DNA from: Rhodospirillales bacterium | GTDB lineage: Bacteria; Pseudomonadota; Alphaproteobacteria; UBA828 | Direction: 5' to 3' | Assembly (NCBI GenBank): GCA_026712885.1 | Contig: JAPOPO010000535.1 | Span: forward strand, 1 to 22,094 | Length of the DNA stretch: 22,094 nt | Part shown: positions 14,263 to 21,792 of the stretch, one piece after another | Layout of the letters: each line of letters starts with the position of its first letter | Position numbering within the stretch: position 1 is the first letter of the stretch | Program-made: the position numbers and the translations under genes | The notes under the pieces: model-generated | What the model saw: the letters and a program-made list of their open reading frames with translations, nothing else | Database searches by the model: none | Told to the model about the DNA's origin: nothing

Positions 14263-14961
14263 ATGCGCGATCGGGGAGGGACGCAGGGCAGGGGCCCCGA
14301 CCGCCGGGCTTTCTGTGCGGCCGGAGCGGCGGCCGTGTTCGGGCTGGCGGTCTCCCCAGGTGTTGCCGCTGCCCGAACCTATCTGGAGGACGCCGAGCGA
14401 CGGGTACCCGTCCGCAATGTGTGGACCGGCGAGCGGCGCGATCTGGTCTACTGGCGAGACGGCACGTACGACCGGCACACGCTCGAGGCGTACAGCTATC
14501 TATTCCGCGACCGGCGCAACGGCGAGGTCGAGCCGGTCTTCTACGGCGTGCTCGACCAGCTTTTCTTCCTGTGGAAGGCGCTGGACAGACCCGCGCGGAT
14601 CGATCTCGTCTCCGGCTATCGCTCGGAGAGGACGAACGCGTGGCTCCGCAAGACCACCGGGGGCGTGGCCCGCAGCTCGCTGCATATGATCGGCATGGCC
14701 GCGGACATCAGGGTGCCCGGCCTCGCCACCGAGGCGGTGTGGCGCACGGCAGTCGATCTGCGCAGGGGTGGCGCCGGCCTCTACCGGGCCTCCGACTTCA
14801 TCCACATCGACGTGGGCCCCGTGCGAAGCTGGGTCCATGGCGAGCGGGCACAGCCCCGCCCGTCGGATTCAAGCCCCGGTGATGTCGTGCTCCCGCCCGA
14901 GCGCCCCTTCACCCTGCTTCCGCCTGAGCGTCCCGATCATCTCCGCCGTCATGGCGGCTAG
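14263..14961 (+). CDS. YcbK/DUF882-type M15 peptidase-like protein, Tat signal
   Basis: This 232-residue exported protein of the YcbK (DUF882, peptidase M15-like) family probably acts on peptidoglycan in the periplasm. The N-terminus has a twin-arginine-like motif (DRRAF, residues 13-17), a hydrophobic stretch and an AAA end near residue 37. The M15 zinc-site pattern is complete: SGYRSERTN, then His141 and Asp148 in LHMIGMAADIR, and His181 in FIHIDVG. The family normally ends soon after VRSW (residue 190). Here 42 more residues follow, rich in Pro and Arg, and that tail is encoded over the 3' end of the opposite-strand dehydrogenase gene (93-bp overlap). ATG at 14263 has AGGGTG upstream; a much longer upstream frame is a shadow of the aldehyde dehydrogenase gene. 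LD-carboxypeptidase versus non-enzymatic binding cannot be told apart. Confidence 0.88.
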   Translation: MRDRGGTQGRGPDRRAFCAAGAAAVFGLAVSPGVAAARTYLEDAERRVPVRNVWTGERRDLVYWRDGTYDRHTLEAYSYLFRDRRNGEVEPVFYGVLDQLFFLWKALDRPARIDLVSGYRSERTNAWLRKTTGGVARSSLHMIGMAADIRVPGLATEAVWRTAVDLRRGGAGLYRASDFIHIDVGPVRSWVHGERAQPRPSDSSPGDVVLPPERPFTLLPPERPDHLRRHGG

Positions 14962-15858
14962 GTCGTAGCGGGGCTGCCAGTCCCACTCTTCGCGGGCGGC
15001 GCTGTCGTCCATCGAATCCGGCCATGAATCGGCGATGGCCTGTTTGAGCGGGTCGACCTCGTAGTCGATCTCGAAGCCGGGGACGTGCTTGCGGATCTCG
15101 GCGGCAAGCTCCTCGGGCGTGAAGCTCATGGCGGTCACGTTGAAGGCGTTGCGGTGGCGGAGTCGACTGGGGTCGGCGTCCATCAGGTCCAGGATCGCGG
15201 CGACCGCGTCGGGCATGTACATCATGTCGAGGCGGGAATCGGAGCGCAGGAAGCAGGTAAAGCGGCCCTCGCGCAGCGCCTCGTAGAAGATATGCACCGC
15301 ATAGTCGGTGGTGCCGCCGCCCGGCAGCGCCACGTGCGAGATCAGGCCCGGCAGCCTGAGCCCCCGCGTATCCAGCCCGAAGCGTGTGTGGTAGTAGTCG
15401 CCGAGCAGTTCGCCCGCCACCTTGGAGACGCCATAGATTGTGTTCGGCCGTTGGACCGTGTCCTGCGGCGTGTTCTGCAGTGGTGTGCCTGGCCCGAAGG
15501 CGCCGATGGAGCTCGGGAAGAACACCGAGCAGTCGTGCCGCCGCGCCACCTCCAGCGCGTTGGCGTAGCCGCCGAGGTTAAGCGCCCAGGCCACCTCCGG
15601 CTTCTCCTCGCCCAGCACCGAGAGAAACGCCGGCATGTGGTAGATGGTGCCGATCTCGTACGTCTCGACCACCGCAGCGATGTCGCCGGGCTTGGTGCAG
15701 TCGACGATCTCGAACGGCCCGCCGTCGACCACCGCCCCCACGTCCCGCCGTCGCCAGCCAGAGGCGATGACGTTGTCGGCCCCGTGGCGCTCCCGGAGCT
15801 CCGGCACCAGCTCCACGCCGATCTGCCCGAGCGCCCCGGTAACGAGGATCTTCCGCAT
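14869..15858 (-). CDS. NAD-dependent epimerase/dehydratase family, SDR-type L-threonine 3-dehydrogenase
   Basis: This 329-residue extended SDR resembles the short-chain L-threonine 3-dehydrogenases, which oxidise threonine to 2-amino-3-ketobutyrate. The Rossmann start is GALGQIG (8-14). Catalytic residues are Ser116/117 (SSIGAFGP), Tyr142 and Lys146 (YGVSK). The stretches LRLPGLISH, PGGGTTDYAVHIFYEAL and MMYMPDAVAAI are, from memory, characteristic of that subgroup rather than of sugar epimerases. The partner ligase (Kbl) is not in the window. ATG at 15858 has no clear Shine-Dalgarno sequence. The gene begins 57 bp after the 2Fe-2S reductase gene on the same strand. Its last 93 bp overlap the tail of the convergent YcbK gene. 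Confidence 0.9.
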   Translation of the reverse strand: MRKILVTGALGQIGVELVPELRERHGADNVIASGWRRRDVGAVVDGGPFEIVDCTKPGDIAAVVETYEIGTIYHMPAFLSVLGEEKPEVAWALNLGGYANALEVARRHDCSVFFPSSIGAFGPGTPLQNTPQDTVQRPNTIYGVSKVAGELLGDYYHTRFGLDTRGLRLPGLISHVALPGGGTTDYAVHIFYEALREGRFTCFLRSDSRLDMMYMPDAVAAILDLMDADPSRLRHRNAFNVTAMSFTPEELAAEIRKHVPGFEIDYEVDPLKQAIADSWPDSMDDSAAREEWDWQPRYDLAAMTAEMIGTLRRKQGEGALGREHDITGA

Positions 15859-15915
15859 GGCCCGAGGCTACGGGGTCATGGACTGCCGGTCCAGCCTGCC
15901 GACGAGGCGCCCGGT

Positions 15916-16914
15916 TCAGAAGAAGCGGTCGAAGAAGATGCGTTCGGGCTTCACCTTGCCGCAGCGCATGACCGGGCGAAGGATCGCGTCGATCAACCCC
16001 GGCGGGCCGGCCATGTAGAAGTCGCAGTCATCGAGGTCTTCCATCGCCGCCAGCGCGACATCGCCGACGAGGCCGGTGGCCGCGCCCGGTGCGCCGTCGC
16101 GGACGGCGAGCGTGAGCGAGAGCCGGTCGTGCGCGGCCGCGAGCGCCTGCATCTCGTCCACCATGAAAAGCTCCTCGGCCGCGTTCGCGCCGAAGAAGAG
16201 GCGCACGGCGGGCGTATCCGGGTCGGCAATGGCAGCCTTCGCCACCGAGAGTATCGGCGCGAGCCCGGAGCCGCCGGCGACGCAGACGATCTCGCGGACC
16301 GGCGGCGTGCGCAGGTAGGCCCGGCCGTAGGGCCCCTCCAGGCTCACCGTGTCGCCTGCGGCAAGTTCGTCGAAGAGATAGCGGGACGCGTGGCCACCCG
16401 GCTTCTCCTTGACGATGAAGTCCAGCGTCTCGGCTTCGGTGTTGGCCATGGAAAAGGCGCGGCGCTCGCCGCCCGGCACCTGCAGCAGCACGTACTGCCC
16501 GGGCAGGAAGGGCACCGGCTGCGCCGGCCGGCAGCTGAAGGCGATGACACCCGGCACCAGCCGCTCCAGCGTCTCCACCGTCGCCTTGAACGGCGCCGGC
16601 GCCTGTTCCTTCCGCGCGCCCTCCACTTCGCCGAGGCGCACCTGGACTGTGACATCGCCCTGGGGCAGTGCCTGGCAGCAGAGGATGCGGTCGCCCTTGC
16701 GCCGGTCGCGCTCGCTCAGCCCGGTCGCGTCGGGCCAAATGTGCTCCACCGCGCCCTCGAGCAGCCGCCCCTTGCACGAGCTGCAGCTCCCGCTCGCACA
16801 CTCGTAAGGCATGGCGAAGCCCGCCGCGAGCCCAGCGCGCAGAATGGTCTCGCCAGGGTTGCAAACGAAGCTGTCGCCGGACGGCTCCAGCCTGATTGTC
16901 GCGGGCTCGCTCAT
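15916..16914 (-). CDS. 2Fe-2S ferredoxin / FAD / NAD(P) oxidoreductase (oxygenase-type reductase)
   Basis: This 332-residue one-chain electron-transfer enzyme has the order 2Fe-2S ferredoxin (1-95), FAD domain (105-205) and NAD(P) domain (206-332). Plant-type cluster ligands are Cys39, Cys44, Cys47 (YECASGSCSSCKGRLLEG) and Cys79. FAD binding is shown by RAFSMAN (152-158), nucleotide binding by CVAGGSGLAPILS, and the C-terminal FFDRFF is typical of the group. Related reductases feed phenol, toluene and xylene monooxygenases (DmpP, XylA types) or act in CDP-ascarylose synthesis. No diiron or Rieske oxygenase is in the window, so it is an orphan here. The start at 16914 lies three bases after the alpha/beta hydrolase stop, indicating cotranscription. 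Confidence 0.93.
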   Translation of the reverse strand: MSEPATIRLEPSGDSFVCNPGETILRAGLAAGFAMPYECASGSCSSCKGRLLEGAVEHIWPDATGLSERDRRKGDRILCCQALPQGDVTVQVRLGEVEGARKEQAPAPFKATVETLERLVPGVIAFSCRPAQPVPFLPGQYVLLQVPGGERRAFSMANTEAETLDFIVKEKPGGHASRYLFDELAAGDTVSLEGPYGRAYLRTPPVREIVCVAGGSGLAPILSVAKAAIADPDTPAVRLFFGANAAEELFMVDEMQALAAAHDRLSLTLAVRDGAPGAATGLVGDVALAAMEDLDDCDFYMAGPPGLIDAILRPVMRCGKVKPERIFFDRFF

Positions 16915-16917
16915 GGG

Positions 16918-17832
16918 TCAGCCCGCTGTCGGAGCGTCGAGAGCCTGCGCCGGCAGGTGCGCCCGATACCATGAGAGCGTCGCCGCCATGACCTCGCCGA
17001 AGGCGGGCTCGGCGTAGACGTCGTAATGACCGTAGCCCTTGAGCACGACGAGTTTCTTGGGCTCGCCGGCGCCGTCGTAGAGAGCGCGCGATTCCTCGGG
17101 CGGCACCAGGCGGTCGTCGTCGGTGGTGATCAGGAGGAGCGGGCGCGGGGCGATCTTCCCTACCACCCAGTCGGCGTGGAAGGAGAGCGTCTCGTCGATG
17201 AAGGAGGCCGGCACGGTGGAGACCGCGTCGGGATTGTTCGCCCGCTGCGCAGCCGAAAGCGCGGCCGACGCCCGGTCCTGCATCAAGACTTCGTCGCGCT
17301 CGGCAAGCCCGGACTCCCCGCTTATCACGGCCTGCTCACGATCCTCGCGCGCGTGTTCGAGCAGGTCGTGCCATTCGTCCGGCCGGCGCACGCTCCGCAT
17401 CCAGCGCCGCCCGTCGCCCACTCCCACCACGCTCACCACGCAGCGCACGCGTTCGTCGATCGCGGCCGCCCAGATCACCGTGGCGCCGCCATAGCTGGTG
17501 CCGTAGAGGCCGAGGCGCGCCTGGTCGACCCCCGGCCGGGTCTCGAGAAAGGTGAGCGCGGCCTGCACATCGGCGACACGGCTGAAGGGGGCTAACCGCG
17601 TGCGCGGCCCCTTGCTCGCCCCCCAGCCCTTGTAGTCGAAGGTAAGCACCACGTAGCCCGCCTCCGTCAGCACCCGTGCGTTGTCGGGCAGGTAGAGGCT
17701 CTTCACGCCGGTGTAGCCGTGGCAGAGCACGATGCCGGCGCGCAACTCATCCGCGCTCGCGCCCTTGGGCCGATAGAGATCGCCCTCGAGCCGCACGCCC
17801 TCGCTGAAGAAGCTCACACTCTCGCACGTCAT
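16918..17832 (-). CDS. Alpha/beta hydrolase (dienelactone hydrolase/X-Pro peptidase-like)
   Basis: This 304-residue cytosolic alpha/beta hydrolase has its nucleophile Ser113 in GTSYGG, the acid probably Asp240 in TTDDDRLVPP and the base His269 in KGYGHYDVY. The oxyanion segment is LCHGYTG (36-42). The fold order with a short helical cap (145-215) resembles the S9/S15-like acetyl xylan esterase and dienelactone hydrolase groups. Ester, lactone or peptide hydrolysis are all possible. ATG at 17832 has only a weak AGG upstream. It is the first gene of a minus-strand set with the reductase (three bases downstream) and the threonine-type dehydrogenase, and it is divergent from the flavoprotein gene. 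Confidence 0.9.
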   Translation of the reverse strand: MTCESVSFFSEGVRLEGDLYRPKGASADELRAGIVLCHGYTGVKSLYLPDNARVLTEAGYVVLTFDYKGWGASKGPRTRLAPFSRVADVQAALTFLETRPGVDQARLGLYGTSYGGATVIWAAAIDERVRCVVSVVGVGDGRRWMRSVRRPDEWHDLLEHAREDREQAVISGESGLAERDEVLMQDRASAALSAAQRANNPDAVSTVPASFIDETLSFHADWVVGKIAPRPLLLITTDDDRLVPPEESRALYDGAGEPKKLVVLKGYGHYDVYAEPAFGEVMAATLSWYRAHLPAQALDAPTAG

Positions 17833-17967
17833 GGTCGGTGCCTGATCTCACGCCATCGCGCCGATGTCCACGAAAACCTGCGGGTACAGATGGTGTTATC
17901 GTTGCCGGCGAAACCGCGGGGCGGCGCGTGATGCCCGCTCGCGGCCGCAGTCGTCATGGGAAGCGCG
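17833..17967. other. Divergent intergenic region, hydrolase / flavoprotein
   Basis: The 135-bp gap separates two divergent genes and must hold both promoters. The least GC-rich part is around 17890-17905 (gatggtgttatcgttgcc). I see no good -35/-10 pair and no strong palindrome. An in-frame ATG at 17956 is an alternative start of the flavoprotein but has no ribosome site. Confidence 0.3.
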
Positions 17968-19962
17968 ATGACGGAACCTGAACACTTTCCGCACCTGTTC
18001 GCGCCTGCGCGCCTGCGCGGGCATACGCTCCGCTGCCGGATCGTCTTCGGCGCGCACACCGCGAACATGGCCGAGGGTGGGCTGCCGGCCGACCGGCACT
18101 TCGGCTACTACCGGGAGCGCGCGCGTGGCGGCGCCGGCATGATCGTGGTCGAGCCCACCCCGCCGCACCCGACGGCGGTGCTCACGCGCGGCAATTTCAT
18201 GGCCGACGACGCGGTGATCCCCCATTTCCGCAGGATCACCGACGAATGCCACAGCCACGGTACTGTCATGTGCCACCAGATCTATCACGTCGGCGCCCAC
18301 GGCGATCAGGACAACTCCTGGGCGCCCTACTGGTCCCCCTCCGGCCAGGTCAGCCACCACGACCCCTGGGGCAGCCACGCCATGAGCGAGCCGGAGATCC
18401 GCGAGCTCGTCCAGGCCTTCATCGACCAGGCGGTGCGCGATCAGAAGGGAGGATTCGACGGGGTCGACCTCTTCGCCGGCTACTCATGCCTGATCGACCA
18501 GTTCTGGTCGCCGCTCGCCAACCGGCGCGACGATGCCTGGGGCGGCAGCCTGGAGAACCGGCTGCGCTTCGTGACCGAGATCGCCGACGGCATCCGCAAG
18601 GCCTGCGGCCCGGACTTCATCGTCGGCATGACCGTCTCCGGCGCCGAACCCTACTCCGGCGGCCTCGCCATGGCCGACAAGCAGGAAATCTTCGCCTGGC
18701 TCGACGAGCGCGGCCTCGCGGACTACTTCTCCTGCGGCACCGGCAGCTACATCAACAGGTTCACGGCGATCGTGCCGGGCTTCCACTACGCGACCCCGCT
18801 CGGCACGGAGGACGCCGCCGCCATCAAGCAGGTCGTGAAGCACGCGCTGGTCACGGCCGAAGCGCGGGTCAAGACGCCCGCGCGCGCCGAGGCGGCCATC
18901 GCGGGCGGCCGCTGCGATCTGGTCTCCATCGTGCGCGGGCAGATCGCCGATCCGCACCTCGCCAACAAGGCGCGCGAGGGACGAGCGGAAGACATCCGGC
19001 CCTGCATCTCCTGCAACCAGCTCTGCCTCGGGCGGCGCATGCGGGACTATCACATCTCCTGCCTCGTCAATCCTTCCGCCGGCCGCGAGTTCGCGTGGGA
19101 CGGCGACAGCGCCCCGCCTGCCGAGACGCCCCGCCACGTGCTTGTGGTGGGCGGCGGCCCGGCCGGACTGGAAACCGCCCGCGTGGCCGCGACGCGCGGG
19201 CACCGCGTCACACTGGTGGAGAAGGCAGAGGCACTCGGCGGGCAGTTCCGGCTCGCCGCCGCACAGCCGGAGCGGGACGAGATCGACGACCTGCTCGGCT
19301 GGTACGGGACCCAGCTGGAGAAGCTGCAGGTCCGGGTCGAGCTCGGCACGGAACTGACCGCCGAGGCCATTCGCGACTTCGGCGCCGATGCGGTCGTGCT
19401 CTCCACCGGCTCCCATCCGACGCGCACCGGCTTTCAGCGCGCGCTCCCGCACGTCGATGCCCTTCCGGGCGTCGAGCAGGAGAATGTCTGTTCCGTCAAC
19501 GACGTTCTGGACGACACCGCCCGGCCCGGCAAGCGAGTCCTCCTCCTCGATGACCTCAACGGCTGGTGGCCCGCCTCCGGCACCGCCCTGCACCTCGCCG
19601 AGCGGGGCCACGCGGTGACCGTCGTTACCGCGTCCGAGAAGCCTGCGGAAGCGCTCGACAACTCGCATCTCGGCTCGAGCACGCGCGAGCGCTTCGCCAA
19701 GCTGGGAGTCACGGTGATCTGCACCCACGCGCTGGTGCGCTGGGCCGGTGGCACGGCCACCATCGTGAGCCTTCACACCGGCGAGGAGCGGCAGATCGAA
19801 GCCGACAGCCTCGTGCTCGCGACCACCAACACGGTCCACGACGGGCTCGCCCGCGCACTCGCCGACGACGAGATCGAGGTCCACACCGTAGGCGACATGG
19901 TCGCGGCGCGCACCGCGAGCATGGCCTTCTACGAAGGGCGGACCCTCGGCATGAGGCTCTAG
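17968..19962 (+). CDS. NADH:flavin oxidoreductase, DgcA/trimethylamine dehydrogenase-like (FMN, 4Fe-4S, dinucleotide domains)
   Basis: This 664-residue multidomain flavoenzyme has an FMN-binding old-yellow-enzyme barrel at 1-340, a 4Fe-4S site at 346-365 (Cys346, 349, 353 and 365 in RPCISCNQLC and HISC) and an FAD/NAD-type dinucleotide domain from about 388 (VLVVGGGPAGLE). The architecture is that of 2,4-dienoyl-CoA reductase, trimethylamine/dimethylamine dehydrogenase and dimethylglycine-catabolism protein DgcA. The stretch LIDQFWSPLANRRDDAWGGS is, from memory, closest to DgcA. At the position of the Tyr-x-x-His catalytic pair of trimethylamine dehydrogenase, this protein has Phe169-Ala-Gly-Tyr172. 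ATG at 17968 is preceded by GGGAAG; ATG at 17956 is possible. The permease gene starts five bases after its stop. Methylated-amine or betaine demethylation is inferred, not shown. Confidence 0.92.
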   Translation: MTEPEHFPHLFAPARLRGHTLRCRIVFGAHTANMAEGGLPADRHFGYYRERARGGAGMIVVEPTPPHPTAVLTRGNFMADDAVIPHFRRITDECHSHGTVMCHQIYHVGAHGDQDNSWAPYWSPSGQVSHHDPWGSHAMSEPEIRELVQAFIDQAVRDQKGGFDGVDLFAGYSCLIDQFWSPLANRRDDAWGGSLENRLRFVTEIADGIRKACGPDFIVGMTVSGAEPYSGGLAMADKQEIFAWLDERGLADYFSCGTGSYINRFTAIVPGFHYATPLGTEDAAAIKQVVKHALVTAEARVKTPARAEAAIAGGRCDLVSIVRGQIADPHLANKAREGRAEDIRPCISCNQLCLGRRMRDYHISCLVNPSAGREFAWDGDSAPPAETPRHVLVVGGGPAGLETARVAATRGHRVTLVEKAEALGGQFRLAAAQPERDEIDDLLGWYGTQLEKLQVRVELGTELTAEAIRDFGADAVVLSTGSHPTRTGFQRALPHVDALPGVEQENVCSVNDVLDDTARPGKRVLLLDDLNGWWPASGTALHLAERGHAVTVVTASEKPAEALDNSHLGSSTRERFAKLGVTVICTHALVRWAGGTATIVSLHTGEERQIEADSLVLATTNTVHDGLARALADDEIEVHTVGDMVAARTASMAFYEGRTLGMRL

Positions 19963-19967
19963 CGCGC

Positions 19968-20906
19968 GTGCCACAACCTGCAGAGCGCCAAGGCGCGCAC
20001 GCGCTCCTCTGGCCCGCGGTTCTGCTGGTGGTCTCGGCCCTCGGCTGGGGAATGCTCTATTCGTTCAATCGGTTGGCGACGACCGACGGCATCCCCTTCA
20101 TCCCCTACGTGTTCTGGATGGGGACCGGTGCCGCACTCATTCTGCTGGCATTCGGTGCGGTATTCCGCACGCTGCCCAAGCTCTCGTGGGAGCACATGCG
20201 CGGCTATCTGGTGCTCGGCACGATCTCCTTCGGCATGACCTACACCGTGCTCGCCTTCGTCGCGCCCAAGGTGCCGGCGGGCGTGCTCGGGCTGGGCGCG
20301 ACGCTCACGCCTATCCTCACGTACCCGGCTGCCGCGCTCCTTCGCATGGACCGCTTCCGCGCGATCCGCACCGTCGGGCTGGTCCTCGGCGTCGGCGGCG
20401 TGGCGCTGGTAGTCGTGCCCGAGACCAGTCTTCCCACCCCCGACATGGCGCCCTGGGTGCTGCTGAGCTTCGTGGCGGCGGTGCTCTACGTCGCGAACGC
20501 GCTGATCATCTCGTGGCTCAAGCCGCCGCCCGACGGCGCGCTTCCGCTCGCCGGGGGGATGCTGGCGACAGGGGCCGTCTTCATGTTCGTGGTGATGGCG
20601 GCCACCGGCGAGTGGTGGTGGTTCGAGGGGCCGATGACCGACGGCGATTGGGCGCTGGCCGCCGCGGCGGGCACCACGGCCTTGGTCTTCTACCTGATGG
20701 TCGAGATCATCCGCCTCGCGGTTCCCGTGTTCTTCACTACTGTCAACTTCATGATCCCCCTCACCGGTATCGGCTGGGGCGTACTCTTCTTCGGCGAGAG
20801 CCACAGCTACTGGATTTGGCTCGCGCTCGTGCTCATGCTCGCGGGGCTCTTCCTGGTCAACCGGCCAGCCGCGCCGCAGGGCAACGCATCCGATTCGGCG
20901 TCTTGA
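19968..20906 (+). CDS. DMT-superfamily (EamA) transporter
   Basis: This 312-residue inner-membrane permease of the drug/metabolite transporter superfamily has about ten hydrophobic segments and two EamA repeats. The first runs from LLWPAVLLVVSALGWGM to about LVLGVGGVALVVV, the second from PWVLLSFVAAVLYVAN to LVLMLAGLFLVN. LAFVAPKVPAGVLGLGATLTPI and FFTTVNFMIPLTGIGWGVLFFGE are the conserved EamA helix pairs. The start is taken as GTG at 19968, five bases after the flavoprotein stop. The only in-frame open text further upstream is a shadow, and the length then fits the family. The tight spacing suggests coupled expression with the flavoprotein, so the cargo may be its substrate or product (inference). 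Confidence 0.9.
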   Translation: MPQPAERQGAHALLWPAVLLVVSALGWGMLYSFNRLATTDGIPFIPYVFWMGTGAALILLAFGAVFRTLPKLSWEHMRGYLVLGTISFGMTYTVLAFVAPKVPAGVLGLGATLTPILTYPAAALLRMDRFRAIRTVGLVLGVGGVALVVVPETSLPTPDMAPWVLLSFVAAVLYVANALIISWLKPPPDGALPLAGGMLATGAVFMFVVMAATGEWWWFEGPMTDGDWALAAAAGTTALVFYLMVEIIRLAVPVFFTTVNFMIPLTGIGWGVLFFGESHSYWIWLALVLMLAGLFLVNRPAAPQGNASDSAS

Positions 20907-20960
20907 CGCACCCGCCGCTCTGGGCGCAATTTGCGTCTCAGCCGCAAGAGGGAGCGGGCG

Positions 20961-21764
20961 ATGAAGCTCACGGCCGAACAGTGCGAGACCCTGGACCGCG
21001 AGGGCTATCTCTTCCTGCCGGACCTGTTCTCGGCCGAAGAGGCTGCGGCGCTGCGCGCGGCGCTGCCCGACGTCTTCGCGCACGAGGGGCCGGAGATCGT
21101 GCGCGAACTCAACGGCGCCGTGCGCACCGCGTTCGGCGTCCACACCTATAGCGACGTTTACTGGCGGCTCTCCCGTCATCCGCGCCTGGTCGAGCCCGCG
21201 ATACAGGTGCTGGGCGGCCCGGTCTACATCCACCAGTTCAAGGTGAACGCCAAGGCCGCCTTCGACGGCGATGTGTGGCAGTGGCACCAGGATTTCGGAA
21301 CGTGGTCGCGGGATGACCTGATGCCCGAGCCCCGGGCCATGAACCTTGCCGTCTACCTCGACCCGGTGAACGAGTTCAACGGCCCGCTGATGTTCATCCC
21401 TCGCTCCCACCGGCGCGGCCGGATCGAGGCCGGACACGACCTCGAGACCACGAGCTACCCGCTCTGGACCGTGGACAACGAGACCATCGAGAAGCTGGTG
21501 GCGGAAGGCGGCATCGTCGCGCCCAAGGGCGAGCCCGGCGCGGCGCTGCTCTTCCACTGTAACCTGGTGCACGGCTCCGCGCCCAACATGTCGCCCTGGG
21601 GCCGTCGCGCGGTCTATTTCTCGGCCAACCGGGTGGATAACGCGATCCGGCGCTTCCAACGGCCGGAGTACATCGCGCACCGGGACTTCACCCCGGTCGA
21701 GCCGCTTGACGACGATTGCCTGCTGTCGGAACCCGAGCGCACCGTCAGCGCCGCCGCCCAATAG
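20961..21764 (+). CDS. Phytanoyl-CoA dioxygenase (PhyH) family, EctD-like hydroxylase
   Basis: This 267-residue 2OG/Fe(II) dioxygenase has iron ligands His109 and Asp111 (WHQDFGTW) and His204 (LVHGSAPN), with Arg215 for 2-oxoglutarate eleven residues later. The region WQWHQDFGTWSRDDLMPEPRA, then NEFNGPLMFIPRSH, and the end RPEYIAHRDFTPVEP closely follow ectoine hydroxylase EctD text as I remember it. Two residues reported to hold ectoine in EctD, a glutamine 17 before the first histidine and the tryptophan of DFETW, are kept as Gln92 and Trp115. At 267 residues it is shorter than EctD (about 300). No ectABC genes are present. ATG at 20961 has GGGAG upstream. It lies 54 bp after one DMT permease and 28 bp before another. 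Hydroxylation of a cyclic amino acid or betaine-like solute is plausible. Confidence 0.92.
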   Translation: MKLTAEQCETLDREGYLFLPDLFSAEEAAALRAALPDVFAHEGPEIVRELNGAVRTAFGVHTYSDVYWRLSRHPRLVEPAIQVLGGPVYIHQFKVNAKAAFDGDVWQWHQDFGTWSRDDLMPEPRAMNLAVYLDPVNEFNGPLMFIPRSHRRGRIEAGHDLETTSYPLWTVDNETIEKLVAEGGIVAPKGEPGAALLFHCNLVHGSAPNMSPWGRRAVYFSANRVDNAIRRFQRPEYIAHRDFTPVEPLDDDCLLSEPERTVSAAAQ

Positions 21765-21792
21765 CTCCCTAGTCCCTTAGTCCTCTTACCTC

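Noticed and set aside
15085..16974. A 629-codon plus-strand open frame opposite the threonine-type dehydrogenase and 2Fe-2S reductase
   Set aside because: It spans the end of one gene and all of the next in antisense, has no recognisable motif and is of the same low-complexity type.
18484..21761. Long minus-strand open frames (496 and 600 codons) opposite the flavoprotein, permease and dioxygenase
   Set aside because: They cross gene boundaries, read as Arg/His/Glu-rich text and lack start signals; they are antisense shadows.
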